From: Actinomycetota bacterium
GTDB lineage: Bacteria; Actinomycetota; Aquicultoria; Aquicultorales; JAMCWL01
Direction: 5' to 3'
DNA: 44,875 bases
Assembly: GCA_023481285.1 (NCBI GenBank)
Contig: JAMCWL010000035.1
Location: 1-44,875, forward strand
Positions 8,116 through 15,861 of the stretch are shown piece by piece; the first letter of the stretch is position 1; every line of letters begins with the position of its first letter. The notes below the pieces were generated by a model, which worked only from the letters and a program-made list of their open reading frames with translations, was not told the origin of the DNA and made no database searches. The translations under genes were made by a program, and so were the position numbers.

Positions 8116-8433
8116 ATGGAGCAGAGACGGGGTTTTTGGGAGGCGCTTTTCGACTTCACGTTCACGAACTTCGTCGCCTTGATGATCATCCGGGTGCTTT
8201 ACTGGATATCAATTATCGTTGCCTTCATCTTTGCGATCGGTGTGATCGTAACGGGCTTCTCCCGCTCGGCGGGCGCCGGCCTCCTCTCCATCGTCCTGGC
8301 CATAATAGTTTTCTTCCTATCCATTATCGTCGCCCGGCTCTACCTTGAGCTCATAGCAGTCGTCTTCAGGATCGAAGTTCATACTAGAAAAATAGCCGAG
8401 CAAGACCAAGTCCACCCGGGCAGCGCCCCATAA
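8116..8433 (+). CDS. DUF4282 small membrane protein
   Basis: About 105 residues. A short amphipathic N-terminus (FWEALFDFTFTNFV) is followed by two long hydrophobic helices (about 25-50 and 57-80) and a charged tail with ELIAVVFRIEVHTRKIAE. This layout and the LYLELIAVVFRI segment are typical of the DUF4282 family, whose function is unknown. ATG 8116 is preceded by the purine stretch aaagagagaaagag. An upstream GTG at 8098 would add six charged residues and has no ribosome site. Confidence 0.75.
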   Translation: MEQRRGFWEALFDFTFTNFVALMIIRVLYWISIIVAFIFAIGVIVTGFSRSAGAGLLSIVLAIIVFFLSIIVARLYLELIAVVFRIEVHTRKIAEQDQVHPGSAP

Positions 8434-8701
8434 CAAATTGCTTCGGTTCACTCTTCTCCAAGCCACACCAGGTAAATCTTTGACCATCCGCAACAACCTA
8501 TCGAGAAACTGCCCATTTTAAAAGCAAAAGACCTGGTAGTTAAAGCGTGCGGTGCCTGGCACCCGGTATGCGGTGCCTATGCGGTGCCTGGTACCGGTAA
8601 TCACCCTTAAGGGGTGAAGACGCTTTACCTTTTAAGCACTAAACTAATTACTGCTTGCCAGAAACATAAGCGACTTACCGCTATCCAAGGAGGGAAATAA
8701 C
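8434..8701. other. Intergenic region carrying a dispersed repeat
   Basis: The centre of this region is the left copy of a 68-bp repeat (8496-8563), followed by degenerate copies of its ggtgcctggcacc end to about 8600. Just before the next gene lies a strong ribosome site (aaggaggg, 8687-8694). No gene is supported. Confidence 0.5.
8496..8563. repeat. 68-bp dispersed repeat, left copy
   Basis: This matches 13585-13652 at 66 of 68 positions by my alignment, beginning acctatcgagaaactgccc and ending gcggtgcctggcacc. The end is a palindromic GTGCC-TGGCAC core that recurs in the flanking bases. Both copies lie downstream of genes on the plus strand. Confidence 0.8.
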
Positions 8702-9031
8702 ATGTCGATCAGGAAATATCGTTTAATAATGGTCTTCGGTCTTCTCGTCGTAGTGACTTCTCTGGTTGGTTGCGGGCGATCTGAAACCGAAACGCCGGAA
8801 CGCAAAATCAACCTCGGCAAGGCGGAAGCAAAAAATCCCGACCCAAAGAAACTGATAAAAACTCAAACCTGGGGCGAAGTTCCCGCCAATCAGTTGGCGG
8901 TTCTACTCAAAGACGGCAAGAACAGGAAAGACGCGGAAGCGCTGGCAAAAGACCTGGGCGCCTCGATAGCAGGTGAGATCCCAACGATATTACCCAGGGG
9001 ACGACGACTGATGGTAACGCCTATACCATAA
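8702..9031 (+). pseudogene. Subtilisin-like lipoprotein, N-terminal fragment (signal and propeptide)
   Basis: This opens with a lipoprotein signal peptide (lipobox LVGC, Cys near residue 24). A propeptide-like segment follows (NQLAVLLKDGKNRKDAEALA, then LGASIAGEI). After GEI the frame leaves homology and stops at 9031. The mature protease continues in another frame, starting with a segment read D-I-T-Q-G-T-T-T-D-G from about 8985. The catalytic Asp and His blocks of an S8 peptidase should lie between these two parts and are absent. A deletion of roughly 130 residues, ending out of frame, is the simplest explanation. Confidence 0.72.
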
Positions 9032-9045
9032 AGGCGCTCGTCCAC

Positions 9046-10338
9046 TTGAAGAAGCTCGTGGAGTCGGGCGCCAAGGTCATCAACGGCTCCTTCGGGCCGG
9101 AGAAGCCCGATGCCTCGAACGCCTGGCAGTCGACGGCATATCGGAAGTTCTTGGAGAAGATGGCGAAGGACCACCCGGACGTGATATTCGTCGCCGCGGC
9201 GGGAAACGAGGACGGCGGTCTGGATGGGAGCAACTACTCCATCGGAGGGCATAAACTCCCGAACCTTATCACCGTCGGAGCCCTTAAAAACGATGGCAAG
9301 AAAGCCGATTTCTCCAACTATGCGACCGGGGACGGCGAGATATCCATCTCGGCTCCGGGTGTCGATATGGTCCTCGGCGTCGGGCCGGACGGAAAAGCGG
9401 TAAAAGCGAGCGGTACGAGTTTTGCGTCGCCTCAGGTAGCCGCGGCCGCCGCTCTCATTAAATCCATAGACCCAGATATCACTGCGTCGGAGATAAAAGA
9501 GATCCTCCAAAAAACCGCCGCTCGCGCTGTACCCAGTGGAAACCAGACCATCCGCATACCTGCGAACATGGGAGGCGGTGTTTTGCGCGTGGACGCGGCG
9601 GTTCTCGAGGCCATAAACAGGGTGCGTGAAAAGCAGGGGCTGAAGCGCCTCGAAAAGGCGGACCTTCTGGGCATGGGAAAGATCAGCCTTTCGGCGGAGG
9701 GGGGACCGACGGACTTCAAGGTGACGGTCTCTTTGAAGACGGTCGGGGACGAGGGCACGGAGGTTAAGGTTGAACTTCAGGGTGAGGGAGCAATCGGCGG
9801 CGACCTTACGAAGACGTTGGAGTCGCCGGGTAGCCTGACCTGGGATGTGACGCGGATCCAGGATAGGCCTTGTACCATAAAGGCGACGAGGCTCGATACC
9901 GGGGCCTGGGCGTACGTTGACCTGGCGGTGGTACCGGTCTCCCAGACTCCCAGGAACATATTCAACAGCGGCAACGTCATGGCCGTGAAGAACGGGCCGG
10001 AGGCCTCCACCAGCTTTACGCTTAAGAAGAAGATGCACATCGTGAGCATAACCAATTACCACTGGAACGACGGGAAAGGCGCCTCTCCCGGCACGATCGG
10101 CCTTGTGGGTCCGGACGGGACGGAGTACGGCCCCTGGGCCTCCTACGGGATAATCGGGCAGGGCGGGGCGCAAAACGTCTCCTGGGTCGTCGAGCCCAAC
10201 ATCGACCTCGAGCCCGGCAGGTATAGGATAAGGGACTCCGGACACGGCACCTGGTCGTGGAATGAGGAGTCCGGCGGCCGCGGCTTCAGCGTCGTCTCCG
10301 CCTACGAGGTGGTCGAAGAAGAACCTGGGGAAGACTAG
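9046..10338 (+). pseudogene. Subtilisin-like serine protease, C-terminal fragment
   Basis: This contains the second half of an S8 peptidase domain: GAKVINGSFG, the oxyanion-hole Asn in AAAGNED, ISAPGVD, and the nucleophile Ser in GTSFASPQVAAAAAL near residues 125-135. A C-terminal beta-rich extension of about 220 residues follows, with a TLKKKMHIVSITNYHWNDG segment. The catalytic Asp and His motifs are missing, so it cannot hydrolyse peptides by the normal mechanism. The homologous reading extends upstream of the first ATG to about 8985, so the open frame is a remnant rather than a gene with its own start. Confidence 0.75.
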
Positions 10339-10339
10339 A

Positions 10340-10437
10340 CTAGTGCAGCACCAACTTGTTTCCTAATGAGAAAATCCTCTATAGCAAGTGGTTGTCCTAG
10401 GCTGAAGCCTAGGCGTATCAAGTTGGTGCTGCACTAG
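10340..10437. mobile_element. 98-bp MITE-like element with 19-bp terminal inverted repeats
   Basis: Perfect 19-bp ends, ctagtgcagcaccaacttg at 10340-10358 and its complement at 10419-10437, flank an internal palindrome cctaggctgaagcctagg (10396-10413). There is no coding capacity. The arrangement fits a miniature inverted-repeat element mobilised in trans. It sits 2 bases after the subtilase remnant and could also act as a transcription terminator for it. Confidence 0.6.
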
Positions 10438-10501
10438 CGTAATTCCACTAGAATACTAGAATGAAGGTAAGGGGTATTACAGTTGACCGCTCACGGCCAT
10501 T

Positions 10502-10530
10502 GCAACTTTTTATGGCTCTCAACCGTTATA
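10502..10530 (+). promoter_or_regulatory. Candidate ECF-type promoter for the sigma factor operon
   Basis: A gcaactt box (10502-10508) and a cgttata box (10524-10530) are 15 bases apart, close to the -35 (GGAAC-like) and -10 (CGT-like) elements bound by ECF sigma factors. They lie 38 bases before the sigma gene start, which suggests autoregulation. This is inference from spacing and base preference only. Confidence 0.35.
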
Positions 10531-10567
10531 TAGATGAGAAATCGATAAGTTGTAGATTGGAGAGACG

Positions 10568-11089
10568 GTGAGGTACGAAGCGGTCGATGATTTCACCGAG
10601 GTCTATCGCACATACGTCGGACGGATTTACCGCTACTGCCTCATGAGGACGAATTCTCGTCAGGACGCCGAGGATGTAACCGCCGAAGTATTCGCTCGTT
10701 ACTTGGAGAAAGGCGTCAGATCCCACCAATCCATCGCACCCTGGCTTTTTAAGGTTGCCGGCAACCTTTGCATAGATCGCCGTCGTCAGATGGCGAGGCT
10801 CAAACCCCTGGAAGACGAGACGCCCGCAATTTCACCCGAGACCTCCCCGCCTTGGCAGAACCAGGAAGCCTGGCGGGCGCTGTCCGACCTCAAAACCGGT
10901 GAACAGCAGGTGATTTTTCTCAAAGCAATCGAAGACATGAGTTTTAAGGAGGTCGCCGCCTTTCTAGGCAAGAGGGAGAATTCCATAAAGGCGCTCTTCT
11001 ACCGGGGAATCGGCAAGCTTAAAAGCGTTCTTAAGGAAGGTGATCCCGATGGGCACGAGTTACGAATACAGGAACCGACGAGGGCTTAG
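10568..11089 (+). CDS. ECF-family RNA polymerase sigma factor
   Basis: The 173-residue protein has sigma region 2 (about 10-75: YRTYVGRIYRYCLMRT, QDAEDVTAEVFARYLEK, APWLFKVAGNLCIDRRR) and region 4 (about 110-165: GEQQVIFLKAIEDMSFKEVA, KALFYRGIGKLKS). This two-domain layout directs core RNA polymerase to a small regulon, usually for envelope or stress responses. The GTG start is preceded by ggagag at a good distance. Its last 41 bases overlap the start of the beta-propeller gene, so the two are translationally coupled and the downstream membrane protein is the natural candidate for its controller. Confidence 0.93.
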   Translation: MRYEAVDDFTEVYRTYVGRIYRYCLMRTNSRQDAEDVTAEVFARYLEKGVRSHQSIAPWLFKVAGNLCIDRRRQMARLKPLEDETPAISPETSPPWQNQEAWRALSDLKTGEQQVIFLKAIEDMSFKEVAAFLGKRENSIKALFYRGIGKLKSVLKEGDPDGHELRIQEPTRA

Positions 11090-13331
11090 GCGCCGTCTTA
11101 ACAGCAATACGTTAGAGCTTGATGCGGTCGCCAGGCGGCTGAAGAGCGCCTTTCCCGTCGAGCCGGAGCTGGACGAAGAGGTCGATAGAAGGATTATGGC
11201 CAAGGTGGATGATAAGCGCTTGCCAAGACCTCGTGCCGCCCGCCGGTGGGGCCACACCTGGAAACTTGCGCTCGCCGGAGGTCTTCTGACGGCGATCCTC
11301 GGGGTAGTGCTCCTAACCGAGGGCATACGCATCCTGGGCCGCGATTCGGCCGCGAAACTGGCGAGCTATCGCGATAACCCAGCGATCGCTTCCGATTTAC
11401 CGGTCGTAGGCTCCTTCGAGAAGCTGAAGACGCTGCTGGCCGAGGCCGGGCAAGCCGGCGGCGTCCGGCCTCGAGGCCGCGAAAGATCATCGTTGCTGAG
11501 AGCGCCGGCGCTCGATATGCCCTTGGCGAAGTCGTCGTTATCTTCGGCGGACTACTCCACAACCAACGTCCAGGTGCTAGGCGTCGATGAGGCCGACATT
11601 GTTAAAACTGACGGGGTCAACGTCTATCAAGTCAACGGCGAGCGAATAGTGATCGCCCGCCTCAATCCACCCGATGAGATGCGGTTGTTAAACGTCATCC
11701 GGTATAAAGCTGAGGAATTCTCGCCTATAGAACTGTACGTGGACGGCAAGTACCTGACCGTCATCGGTCGAAGCTTCCGCGCGGTGAAAGCGCCGTCGCA
11801 ACGGCAACCGGATATCGATCTGCCTCTCGAAAACGTGCCTCCGTTTCCGCTCGACTACCGCGAGCCCGTCGTCAAGGTCATCGCTTACGACCTGAGCGAC
11901 TCGGCGAACCCCGTAAAAATCAGGGAAGCGGAGATCGACGGCGAATACGTCTCTTCGCGCAAGATAGGCTCCGCCCTGTATCTAGTGGCCAACAAGTATG
12001 TCGATCTCTATCGCATACAGCAGGAAACAACGGAAACCGCACAGGAGACCGGTTTCTTAAGACCCGGCTACCGGGATTCAGCGGGAAGGCGTGAGTTCAA
12101 GTTCATCGATTACTCCGCAATCAGGTATTTTCCCGGGTCCGCGGAGCCGAATTATCTGATGGTCGCCGGTCTTAATCTCGACAGGCCCCAGGAGCAAATG
12201 CGGGTTTCGACCTATCTGGGAGCCGGTCAGAACGTTTACGCGTCTTTGGAAAACCTGTACGTCGCCGCAACCGTTTTCAAGGTGGGCGAAGGAACGCCGG
12301 CGCCGGAGCCCCGTCGGCGGCCATCACCGATGTATGTGCCGGCCGTGGCCAGCACCAACCTCTACCGCTTTGCTCTCAACGACGGTCACGTCGTTTACCA
12401 GGCGAAAGGAGAGATACCCGGCGCGCTCTTAAATCAGTTCTCCATGGACGAGCACAAGGGCTACTTCCGCGTGGCTACCACCAAGGGCGAGGTCTGGGCC
12501 GAGGGAGAGGCGGCCGCCAAGAACAACGTCTATGTCCTGAACAAAGATATGGCGATCACCGGCAGGCTCGAAAATGTCGCATCGGGCGAGCGCATATACT
12601 CCGTGCGGTTTATGGGCGACAGGGCTTACATGGTCACCTTTAAGAAGGTCGACCCGTTGTTCGTAATAGACCTCTCAAACCCACCGGCCCCGAAGATTCT
12701 AGGGGAATTAAAGATCCCGGGATATAGCGACTATCTTCATCCTTATGACGAAAATCACATCATCGGTTTTGGCAAAGATACCGTCGAGGCTCCGGCCTCA
12801 GGTCAAGAGTCCGGTCGGCCAAACTTCGCCTACTATCAGGGCATGAAGATCGCGATGTTCGACGTCACCGACGTCGAGCGCCCGATCGAGAAGTTCAAAA
12901 CGATCATAGGCGACAGGGGGACCGAATCCGAGCTTTTGCGCAATCACAAGGCGTTACTCTTCGACAAGGCGAGGAATCTAATGGCCTTCCCGGTTACCGT
13001 TATGGAGGTCAAGAATAAGCCTGCTGGCGGCGGTCGGGAAGCGCCCCAGCCGGGCGTCTGGCCGGCATACGGGGACTTCGCTTTCCAGGGCGCTTACGTG
13101 TACAATATCAGTCTCGACAAGGGGATGCAGCTCAAGGGTAGGATAACTCATCTGCCCGAGGGCGCCCAGCCATTTATGGAGCCTGGAAGCACCAGCAAAC
13201 AGATTGAAAGAATACTCTACATCGGCGACACCCTTTACACTGTTTCAAAAGGGCTGATAAAGGCCAACGGCATCGCCGACCTGCGAGAGAAGAAGAGCCT
13301 GGCCCTCGATGCGGCAGAGCCAACACGCTGA
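11049..13331 (+). CDS. Membrane-anchored beta-propeller protein coupled to the ECF sigma factor
   Basis: About 760 residues. A basic cytoplasmic N-terminus (about 1-68) is followed by a single transmembrane helix (about 70-92, LALAGGLLTAILGVVLL) and a large extracellular domain. That domain is of the secreted beta-propeller type (PF09826-like), with YSTTNVQVLGVDEADIVKTD near residue 180, GVDEAD being the family hallmark, and repeated blades such as YLVANKYVDLY and DRAYMVTFKKVDPLFVIDLS. ATG 11049 is preferred, with aaggaagg 8 bases upstream; a GTG at 11040 is possible. The overlap with the sigma gene and the cytoplasmic N-terminus suggest a membrane anti-sigma or sensor role, but no known anti-sigma motif is seen. 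Confidence 0.88.
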   Translation: MGTSYEYRNRRGLRRRLNSNTLELDAVARRLKSAFPVEPELDEEVDRRIMAKVDDKRLPRPRAARRWGHTWKLALAGGLLTAILGVVLLTEGIRILGRDSAAKLASYRDNPAIASDLPVVGSFEKLKTLLAEAGQAGGVRPRGRERSSLLRAPALDMPLAKSSLSSADYSTTNVQVLGVDEADIVKTDGVNVYQVNGERIVIARLNPPDEMRLLNVIRYKAEEFSPIELYVDGKYLTVIGRSFRAVKAPSQRQPDIDLPLENVPPFPLDYREPVVKVIAYDLSDSANPVKIREAEIDGEYVSSRKIGSALYLVANKYVDLYRIQQETTETAQETGFLRPGYRDSAGRREFKFIDYSAIRYFPGSAEPNYLMVAGLNLDRPQEQMRVSTYLGAGQNVYASLENLYVAATVFKVGEGTPAPEPRRRPSPMYVPAVASTNLYRFALNDGHVVYQAKGEIPGALLNQFSMDEHKGYFRVATTKGEVWAEGEAAAKNNVYVLNKDMAITGRLENVASGERIYSVRFMGDRAYMVTFKKVDPLFVIDLSNPPAPKILGELKIPGYSDYLHPYDENHIIGFGKDTVEAPASGQESGRPNFAYYQGMKIAMFDVTDVERPIEKFKTIIGDRGTESELLRNHKALLFDKARNLMAFPVTVMEVKNKPAGGGREAPQPGVWPAYGDFAFQGAYVYNISLDKGMQLKGRITHLPEGAQPFMEPGSTSKQIERILYIGDTLYTVSKGLIKANGIADLREKKSLALDAAEPTR

Positions 13332-13368
13332 TGAGGACTTTATCCGTATTCCGTCTCATATACGCTCA

Positions 13369-13559
13369 AGATTCATACTCAAGCTGGGAGCACAAGCCAT
13401 CGACTACACCGTCATGGCACTCGAGGGCCTCTGGTGGACCGACGACATGGCCGACTTCAGCATGGAAAATAAGGACAGCACCATGAAATCTACCTCTCCG
13501 ACCCCCGCCGCTCCGTCCCCGAGAAGCTAAAGACGGTCATAGGGCAACCTATCCGTTAA
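13369..13559 (+). pseudogene. GyrI-like domain protein, broken fragment
   Basis: This starts with AIDYTVMALEGLWWTDDM and continues with DFSMENKD, a recognisable stretch of GyrI-like small-molecule-binding proteins. The expected middle segment is missing. The C-terminal end then follows in another frame (EIYLSDPRRSVPEKLKTVI, then TAA at 13557-13559). The N-terminal half is absent and there is an internal deletion, so only a relic remains. Confidence 0.65.
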
Positions 13560-13922
13560 GTAAGAGGTGGTCGCAAATTCGACCACCTATCGAGAAACTG
13601 CCCATTCAAAAAGCAAAAGACCTGGTAGTTAAAGCGTGCGGTGCCTGGCACCAGGTACCAGGTACTGGCACCAGGTACATGTTCGAGGCAAACGACTTTC
13701 AGGTTTTGATTTAGTAACTCTTTGCTGCCTTCATTAACACTTGCCCCCATAGTCTAAGATAAAGGTTGGGATCCCGCACGGGTATAATCATAGATGCAGA
13801 GAGGCGGGACAAGGACATACGAGCTCGTCGGATTCTAGCGAGATTCGCTCGGATGGGTAGCTCTTCGCCTGCCGAAACCGAGCTTCGGACAAGTCCGTCA
13901 ATCTGAAGGGGGATGATGCGCA
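13560..13922. other. Intergenic region with hairpin and repeat
   Basis: A 9-bp hairpin (13565-13573 with 13580-13588) runs into the right copy of the 68-bp repeat. Several overlapping ggtacc and ggcacc palindromes follow to about 13678. From 13680 to 13922 nothing recognisable is seen apart from the ribosome site agggggatg before the next gene. No gene is supported. Confidence 0.5.
13585..13652. repeat. 68-bp dispersed repeat, right copy
   Basis: This differs from the copy at 8496-8563 only at two bases in the A/T tract. Here its left end overlaps a hairpin, and its right end continues into ccaggtaccaggtactggcacc, which extends the palindromic theme. Confidence 0.8.
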
Positions 13923-14387
13923 ATGGCTGATGAGCGCGTACTCAACGCGCTTCGGGACCTCCATCGAGCGCAGGCCTACGTCGTTGAGACATACGATAAG
14001 CACAGCAAGGACGAGCGATTGCCTATCGATATCCGCAAGAGCATAAGTGATATATTGCAGGATCATTACCAGCATCGAATTCGCATAGAGAAAGCCATTC
14101 GAGAGCTCGGAAGCGAGGTGCCTAGCGCAGCGGCTACTTTGACGGGATGGCTCTCCGGCTTAAAAGAGTTAGTCGCGCCAACCGCGGTGGATTATCACAT
14201 GATACAAAACGACCTGGCAACGGAGTACTCTCTTGTCGCCGCGTATAAGGTGACGATCGAGCTCGCCGCAGACTACCCGAACGTCGTCGATGCCTGCCGT
14301 GAGAACATGGCCGATGACGAGCAACATATCGGAACTTTTGAAGCAACGGCGTTGGGGCTTGCGAGAAAAGCCAGAAAGGCGGCGTAG
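13923..14387 (+). CDS. Ferritin-like four-helix protein of unknown function
   Basis: The 154-residue protein is all helical. Candidate metal ligands fall in four helices: the segment around VVETYDKH, HRIRIEKAIRELG, NDLATEYSLVAAYK, and DDEQHIGTFEA (an ExxH-like pair). This spacing resembles ferritin-like diiron proteins of the DUF2383/DUF892 sort, but I cannot name the family. The start ATG is preceded by aggggg at 8-12 bases. It has no operon partners. Oxidative-stress or iron handling is a guess from the fold. Confidence 0.6.
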   Translation: MADERVLNALRDLHRAQAYVVETYDKHSKDERLPIDIRKSISDILQDHYQHRIRIEKAIRELGSEVPSAAATLTGWLSGLKELVAPTAVDYHMIQNDLATEYSLVAAYKVTIELAADYPNVVDACRENMADDEQHIGTFEATALGLARKARKAA

Positions 14388-14698
14388 CCACTTTCGTTTA
14401 CCTGGACCACCCATCCCGGGCTTGAGTAGCTTAAGGCGCTTTCAAGAACGAGCGCACGTTGTCAAAGTAGTACCCCAGATTTATATCCATTAAGGAGCTC
14501 GCCCTATATTCGAGGCAGTTTTCCAGGTCTTGATGAAGCAAGGCCCTCGCAAAGACATTCTCGCCTACTAAGAGAGTGCCTACTAAGAGTTGACAGGAAC
14601 ATGTGCAAAATGTAGGCTTTGCAGCTTGCGGGATAGGTGTTAACCTTAATATAGTTCTATTCACTGCTCAGCACATGTAATCCTAAGGGAGCGATGAA
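14388..14698. other. Intergenic region without a recognisable gene
   Basis: On the minus strand 14431-14664 is open for 77 codons, and its C-terminal half (DLENCLEYRASSLMDINLGY) looks protein-like. I cannot assign it and it lacks a clear start, so it may be another gene remnant. A 15-base near-tandem repeat of gcctactaagag occurs around 14569-14590. Confidence 0.3.
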
Positions 14699-14923
14699 AT
14701 GTCATATAAGGTGAGCGTTGTTATCGAGAAAGATGAACACGGATTTTACGCGTACACGCCTGAACTAGAGGGCTGTAAATCGCAAGGCGACACGTTTGAA
14801 GAAGTTATAGCAAATATAAAAGAGGCGATCGAACTCTATCTCGAGACGTTGCCCGAAGACGAGAGAAAGAGGTCTCTAAGTAGAGAGATCCTAACGACGA
14901 CTCTCGAGGTAGACGTTGCCTAA
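14699..14923 (+). CDS. hicB: HicB-family antitoxin-like protein
   Basis: The 74-residue protein has the partial RNase H-like fold of HicB: YKVSVVIEKDEHGFYAYTPE, then LEGCKSQGDTFEEVIANIKEAIELYLE. Family members neutralise the HicA mRNA interferase. This version lacks the long C-terminal DNA-binding domain found in some relatives. A good ribosome site (aaggga) precedes the ATG. Its expected partner is reduced to a short stub directly after it, so the antitoxin is now an orphan. Confidence 0.8.
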   Translation: MSYKVSVVIEKDEHGFYAYTPELEGCKSQGDTFEEVIANIKEAIELYLETLPEDERKRSLSREILTTTLEVDVA

Positions 14924-14957
14924 ACTCCCCCGTCTGACTCCCCAAGAAGCCGAATAG
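14916..14957 (+). pseudogene. HicA toxin remnant
   Basis: Overlapping the end of hicB in another frame, a TTG start followed by PKLPRLTPQEAE matches the canonical HicA N-terminus and stops at TAG after 13 codons. The dsRNA-binding fold and catalytic histidine are gone. The remaining downstream sequence is unrelated, so the toxin was removed by a deletion. Confidence 0.6.
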
Positions 14958-15030
14958 TCAACATTGAAATAAAACCACGTCCTCGAACTCATACGTAAAT
15001 AGCCGCAATGCAACAAACAAAACAACCAAC

Positions 15031-15299
15031 GTCCCCCAAGCCATGGGATCGGCCTTCGAGGGGGCCGATTTTAGTGAGATGGTCGAGGGCGGAGGCGTCT
15101 GGATCGACGAAGTGCGTCATAAGGCCTTTATCGAGGTCGACGAACAAGGCACGGAGGTCGCGGCCGCGACCTCGGTCGCCGTCAAGCAGTGGTCCGCCAT
15201 GCCTAGTGAATTCTATATGCTCGTCGACCACCCGTTCTTCTTCGCCATCACAACAAAACCCGCCTAATCCTCTTCATGGGCTCGGTGGCGAACCCCTAA
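15031..15299 (+). pseudogene. Serpin C-terminal fragment, frameshifted
   Basis: This encodes the last quarter of a serine-protease inhibitor: FEGADFSEMV, then VRHKAFIEVDEQGTEVAAAT (the hinge before the reactive-centre loop), and VDHPFFFAI. A frameshift near 15260 follows, and LILFMGSVANP then completes the usual serpin ending in another frame. Everything upstream of the hinge region is missing. A serpin and a broken subtilase in the same window is suggestive, but both are inactive. Confidence 0.72.
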
Positions 15300-15345
15300 A
15301 AAGACGACAAATCGATGATTAACCAAATTTGGGGAAGTTTTTCCT

Positions 15346-15861
15346 TTACAAAGAGTTCAATAGCTCCAGAAGTCTGTCCTCTGGAAGCCAAGCTTCCGCT
15401 TCTTTAGCCATTCTGCGGCAAAGAACAACCGCCTCTTTTTTGTTTATCAAATTGCACATCACACAAGCGGCAAGCAGGCCAATTGAACCGGTTTTCCTTC
15501 CGGTAGCGCAGCTGTCGCACATATTCCTGGCGGCGTTATCGTCGATTGCAGCGATCGTATCAGGCCTCTCGGTCACGTATGCTAGGACAGACGCCTCGCC
15601 AGGTCCAAGCCGAGACCTAAAGCTTTCCCGAAGTGCGACTTCCCTCGGACCCTTTAGTGTGTAAACTTCAAACTTGCAGCCCGAAATAAAGGGGTCTAGT
15701 CTCGACCAAGTCGGCTCTTTAGTAATTTCTTCTGAAACATCCTGCATGATGACAATTCTTTTGCATACCGCTTCTAAGAGCTCAAAGCTGCCGGTGGTGC
15801 CGAAGTTAATTAGAACGTTGGTGTCCGGCACGATTATTGACGAAGTGGTTTGCCGCCACAT
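15346..15861 (-). CDS. PIN-domain toxin-like nuclease
   Basis: The 171-residue protein has PIN-fold acidic residues: VPDTNVLINF (Asp 13), GPGEASVLAY (Glu near 90) and AAIDDNAARN (Asp-Asp near 108). A GSIGLL motif and an EDRLLELL tail follow, as in VapC/DUF3368-like Mg-dependent RNases. Its ATG overlaps the stop of the upstream XRE/ImmA gene, so the two are translationally coupled, as expected for a toxin-antitoxin pair. The target RNA is unknown. Confidence 0.82.
   Translation of the reverse strand: MWRQTTSSIIVPDTNVLINFGTTGSFELLEAVCKRIVIMQDVSEEITKEPTWSRLDPFISGCKFEVYTLKGPREVALRESFRSRLGPGEASVLAYVTERPDTIAAIDDNAARNMCDSCATGRKTGSIGLLAACVMCNLINKKEAVVLCRRMAKEAEAWLPEDRLLELLNSL

Noticed and set aside
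8890-10245. 451-codon open frame on the minus strand
   Set aside because: It is a codon-bias shadow of the subtilase frame, with Arg/Pro-rich composition and no domains. The plus frame carries clear S8 motifs.
14431-14664. 77-codon minus-strand frame
   Set aside because: The C-terminal half looks protein-like, but there is no ribosome site, no family match and no conserved motif. It is kept only as a possible gene relic.
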